64,000 nucleotides of DNA from Flaccisagitta enflata (Eukaryota > Chaetognatha > Sagittoidea > Aphragmophora): the NCBI GenBank assembly GCA_965153355.1, contig OZ231127.1, positions 10,478,001-10,542,000 on the forward strand, in the 5' to 3' direction. Below are positions 55,371 to 64,000 of this stretch, one piece after another. Positions within the stretch are counted from its first letter, which is position 1; every line of letters starts with the position of its first letter. The translations under genes were made by a program, and so were the position numbers. Below the pieces are notes generated by a model, which saw nothing but the letters and a program-made list of their open reading frames with translations, was not told where the DNA came from and ran no database searches.

Positions 55371-56012
55371 TTTATTTCACTTAGTCTGTCTTTCTGTTTC
55401 CGTCCCGTCATTGTATAGTTGAAGCAGATCTGATTCCTTAGCATTCCTGGGTGAGAACAAATATCGATCATCATTGCGAGTAGTCTGTTACAGTTTCTAC
55501 TTGAGATTTTGCTACGTAAAATCGCCCCTCGCTCTTAGTCCAATTTGCGGATTAGTCTACAGATCATTATTTTTTTAATTGCGTAGTTTCTTTGACCGCG
55601 TGAAAAAATGAAGTTTTTAGTGGTCAACATTTTTTGAACATGTCAAAACAAAATGGGATGAGGTGATACCGTTATTGAAATAGTGAGGTTACAAAAAAAC
55701 TTAAATAAGATACGTCCTATGTAACAGTCGACTAGTCGGTTAGTGCAAGTTTTATGTTGATGGGGTATCGCTGCATAGTAGACATGTGCTTGTAAATCTT
55801 TTTTTTTTCTAAGTTTAATAGTTGGAATAAAATATTTCTATGCTCCACCGTTGGTGTCTTTTTCACGATGTTCTTTTTTTTTCAGTGACCCGTTACAACA
55901 TGGGTTTGAGGGATTAACCAATGACCATAATCCGATCTTGATATTTTTGTATTAGTTAAGACTTTCATGTTAATTGCTTCACCATCGAGACTCGTCTCAT
56001 TTTAGGGACACA

Positions 56013-61689
<5,677 letters not shown>

Positions 61690-62233
61690 AATTTAAAAGC
61701 GCATTTATTATCCGACAGTCTGGTGATTGGTTTTGCACTGTCATAACTTGAATATACATACATCATAGAATATTGAATGTATAACATCGTTCGAGAGCGC
61801 CGGTGCATGCATACTATGTTCTAGAGCGTGTAATGTCAGTTTGGTGCACTAGCGAGTTGATTGGTTAAGAAACGCATTACGTCATCGGATATCAAACGTT
61901 TTTGCGCCATTTTATCGGCGTGATGATAAATTTACTGTTGTCTTTTGGTGATCATTGTTTTTACATTAAAAAAAATACAATCTCCTAGGAATTGATTTCT
62001 AACCCGTTTTTGATTTCATCTTGTATACGTAGCCTTGTTCGCGAGTTTGGCCCGCAACAAATGTTGGCTAAGTCGTTTTAGGCTCAGAAAATTTTCTATG
62101 GTAAGAGACAATAGGTATCGTTCGATCAGTTCGTTACGCTTTCCTGTAGAGTCTTTCTCAACAGATAGTTAACGGCAACTGTTACTCCGATCTTCACTGA
62201 TGAATTACGAGTGGGAGAGCACATCCATCAAAG
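61690..62233. other. CRELD 3' UTR and intergenic
   Basis: AT-rich. ATTAAA at about 61963 is a possible poly(A) signal. No coding sequence seen before the ATG at 62234. Confidence 0.6.
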
Positions 62234-62626
62234 ATGAGAGGAATCGCTTTACGATCTTTGTTACCGACGTTGTTGCCTTCAAGATGGTTTCCAGTCTCGA
62301 CCAAACTGAGTCTGCCCCACCATCCTCCCCCATCTTCATCATCGCCACGGTTGCCGGCAATAAGATTCGGCCCTACGACTCCTTCCTTAGGCAGCTCATC
62401 AGCAGTTTTTGGCCGTCCGTCCCTCATCTTGGGCCGCTCATCTACCGCCTTTGGCCGTCCGCCCTTAATCTTGGGCCGTTCGTTTTCGGTATTAAGCCGC
62501 ACGTCTCTCGCCCTTGAACTCTTATTTCCCGCATTCGGGCCCTCGTCGAGCTTTTCCCGACATTTCGCCGTCACTAACTCCCTCAACAAAAGTGGCAGAA
62601 AACCGAAACAACAGGGAGAACGTTGA
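62234..62626 (+). CDS. Candidate first exon with mitochondrial presequence
   Basis: Open frame from ATG 62234, up to 130 codons. The N terminus MRGIALRSLLPTLLPSRWFP is rich in Arg, Leu and Ser with no acidic residue, as in mitochondrial targeting sequences. It is followed by Ser/Pro/Arg-rich sequence with a loose repeat (FGRP and LILGR words). No sure donor: GTATTA at about 62487 is one candidate. An overlapping ATG at 62200 and an antisense frame also exist. Joined to the 63274 exon only by inference. Confidence 0.4.
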   Translation: MRGIALRSLLPTLLPSRWFPVSTKLSLPHHPPPSSSSPRLPAIRFGPTTPSLGSSSAVFGRPSLILGRSSTAFGRPPLILGRSFSVLSRTSLALELLFPAFGPSSSFSRHFAVTNSLNKSGRKPKQQGER

Positions 62627-62879
62627 AAACCTTTTCAAATCAATAGTTACTAGCTAGTAGCTACCATTAGCTTTGCTACTAAAGAATGCCGGTCGTGGCT
62701 GAAGTAGTACCTCAGTACAAACTGAGGGGCGCATTGCCCATTTACCTGGATGCAATACCTATTGAGCTGGATGTATTGCCTATTGAGCTGCTGAGCTATT
62801 CAGTCTGATCGACAGTTAAGTAGATCCGTATGTTCTTTTGATGGTGTACATCAGTCACGTCGAATGCTTGCAGCGGCCA

Positions 62880-63005
62880 CGAGAGAGAGAGAGAGCCAGA
62901 GAGCCAGAGAGCGAGAGACACACACAGAGACACACACAGAGACACACACAGAGATACACACACACACAGAGACACACACAGACAGATACGGCGAGACAGA
63001 GATAG
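62880..63005. repeat. (GA)/(CA) microsatellite
   Basis: GAGAGA, GAGACACACACA units between the candidate first exon and the 63274 exon. Confidence 0.95.
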
Positions 63006-63273
63006 ACAGATAGACGCACACGCCCTATCACAGGTAGAGGCAGTCTCAGACAGAAATAGGGAGAGACACGCACAGAGAGACAAAAGGAAGGGAGAGTGGG
63101 GATGGCGGGAACAGAAACTGACAGACAAACAGAAGCTTTAGCAGACAGAAGGCTAATGACAGATAGACTGATGTTGACTGATAGGTGCGCGTTTGGAGGG
63201 TTGTTACGAAGAGTTTATTGTCATCAAGCCGCGGGTGGTTTTCAACGTTCCTCCTGACACCGAATATACTTAG

Positions 63274-64000
63274 ACGGAAATCATTCCCGCTTCCTGCATC
63301 GAAATTGCCAAAAGCTCGCTGAGAGATAGTCTCAACATTTTAGAGAAACTAGCCGAAGCCATCGTCGATCGTAACTCCTCCAGTTTGTGGATTTTACATT
63401 TGAAGAGAAAACCCGATTACATTTCACAGCGGATCAAGCAGCTCGTCGACGACCATGGCTTAACGAAGGAAGAGATCGTCGATGACGTCAACGGTCTTAT
63501 GGGTGACGAACATCGCGCGATCGACCTCGCATTGGACATCACCAAAAGACGCTCCAGATTGCGTTCGTTTCGTTCCAATGCCGATTTTATGGCTCATCTG
63601 TTGGGCGTCTCGCTCGAGTTTTATTACGTCGCGGCCGCCAAGGATTTGAGATTGTTGGAAGTGGGAAGAAACGAAGTGGAGAAGGCCAAGTTGCTGTTAG
63701 ACTTTGGCTTGCCGAGACGCTTCTTGTTGAGAGGTTGGAGTAGTGTGGTACACCGTCCCAGGGCTAAATTTGCACGACGTATCGAAATGATAAAACAATT
63801 TGAAGAGACGAGACCGAATTTTTCCCGCGATGCATTTTTTAACTCGAGTTACATGGTTCATACTGACGCTAAATTCATGTCGTTTTTGATGAAAGTCGCG
63901 GGAATTTGGCAGGACGAAAATCTTCCGCCAGACGTCGAGGATCGCGTCAAAATGTTGGCCGAGATTCTGGACGTGTCGCCAAAGACGGTGATTTATCACG
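63274..64000 (+). CDS. mTERF-like helical protein, partial exon
   Basis: Open for 242 codons from the acceptor TATACTTAG at 63273 to the window end. All-helical, basic, with repeats like KAKLLLDFGLPRRFLLRGW and MAHLLGVSLEFYYV, a spacing (Leu-Leu-x-x-Leu/Phe-Gly-Val/Leu) that recalls mTERF repeats of mitochondrial transcription/translation factors. The upstream exon candidate with a mitochondrial-type presequence fits. The frame is also open upstream from 63178 except for one TAG at 63271-63273, so that TAG is either the acceptor, as I assume, or a premature stop. No start or end in the window. Assignment to mTERF is by eye. Confidence 0.6.

Larger units (their letters stand above)
53456..56012. 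other. Intergenic region PDIA4 to CRELD
   Basis: PDIA4 3' UTR, two copies of an AATCGTAGACG(G/C)AAAGGCGTCG block each followed by (GT)n (53818-54130), one GTCC element, a (GTC)n run at 54760-54793, a CTTT tract and AT-rich DNA. No further gene seen. Confidence 0.7.

Noticed and set aside
62194-62589. Antisense 131-codon frame with RPK repeats
   Set aside because: Mirror of the Pro/Arg-rich candidate first exon; no splice or start support and wrong strand for the downstream exon.

Overview
The window reads as nuclear DNA of an invertebrate animal. Supporting this are spliced genes with GT/AG introns and GC-rich exons in AT-rich introns, a CXXC zinc-finger gene, animal-type ER chaperones ending in KDEL, a BEL/Pao retrotransposon (a metazoan group) and TTAGGG-type telomeric repeats. 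The phylum cannot be fixed from sequence alone. All annotated host genes are on the + strand.

Layout. (1) 1-3704: 3' part of a gene for a nuclear-type protein with two CXXC zinc fingers. (2) 5288-17765: a full-length BEL/Pao LTR retrotransposon with target-site duplication, gag, pol in several frames, and an extra third reading frame between integrase and the 3' LTR. (3) 17766-20765: repeats and the presumed promoter of the next gene, with one TGACGTGG unfolded-protein-response core. (4) 20766-53455: a 16-exon gene for an ERp72/PDIA4-type protein disulfide isomerase (645 aa, three CGHC thioredoxin domains, KDEL). Its introns are packed with mobile elements and satellites. (5) 56013-61689: a 9-exon CRELD2-type gene (CXXC motif, WE domain, EGF domains, KDEL). 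(6) 62234-64000: probable start of a gene with a mitochondrial-type presequence and an mTERF-like helical region, running off the window. Genes 4 and 5 both encode ER-lumen folding factors and lie head to tail.

Most striking structure: tandem arrays in the introns are built from the edges of the neighbouring exons. PDIA4 exon 9 is preceded by about 19 copies of its own splice acceptor plus first exon bases (98-99 bp unit). PDIA4 exon 12 is followed by about 58 copies of its own last 24 bases plus donor (about 42 bp unit, with a three-unit higher-order repeat). CRELD exon 8 is preceded by about 6-7 copies of its acceptor edge. At least four other exons have a single decayed copy of their 5' edge upstream. 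In all three arrays, use of a copy leads to an in-frame stop.

The second theme is a crowd of non-autonomous elements. A dozen or more have a hairpin at one end, a (GTCC/GTCT)n tract and an asymmetric subterminal repeat, an architecture like Helentron-associated elements (DINE-1/INE-1, mini-me). Other introns carry foldbacks of about 330-620 bp and several MITE-like TIR elements. A tandem duplication inside PDIA4 intron 5 supplies empty sites for three insertions.

The retrotransposon is young (LTRs about 98-99% alike), yet its reading frames break repeatedly, almost always by loss of one base, and the 5' LTR carries single-base deletions relative to the 3' LTR. This suggests uncorrected assembly indels in repeats rather than old decay.
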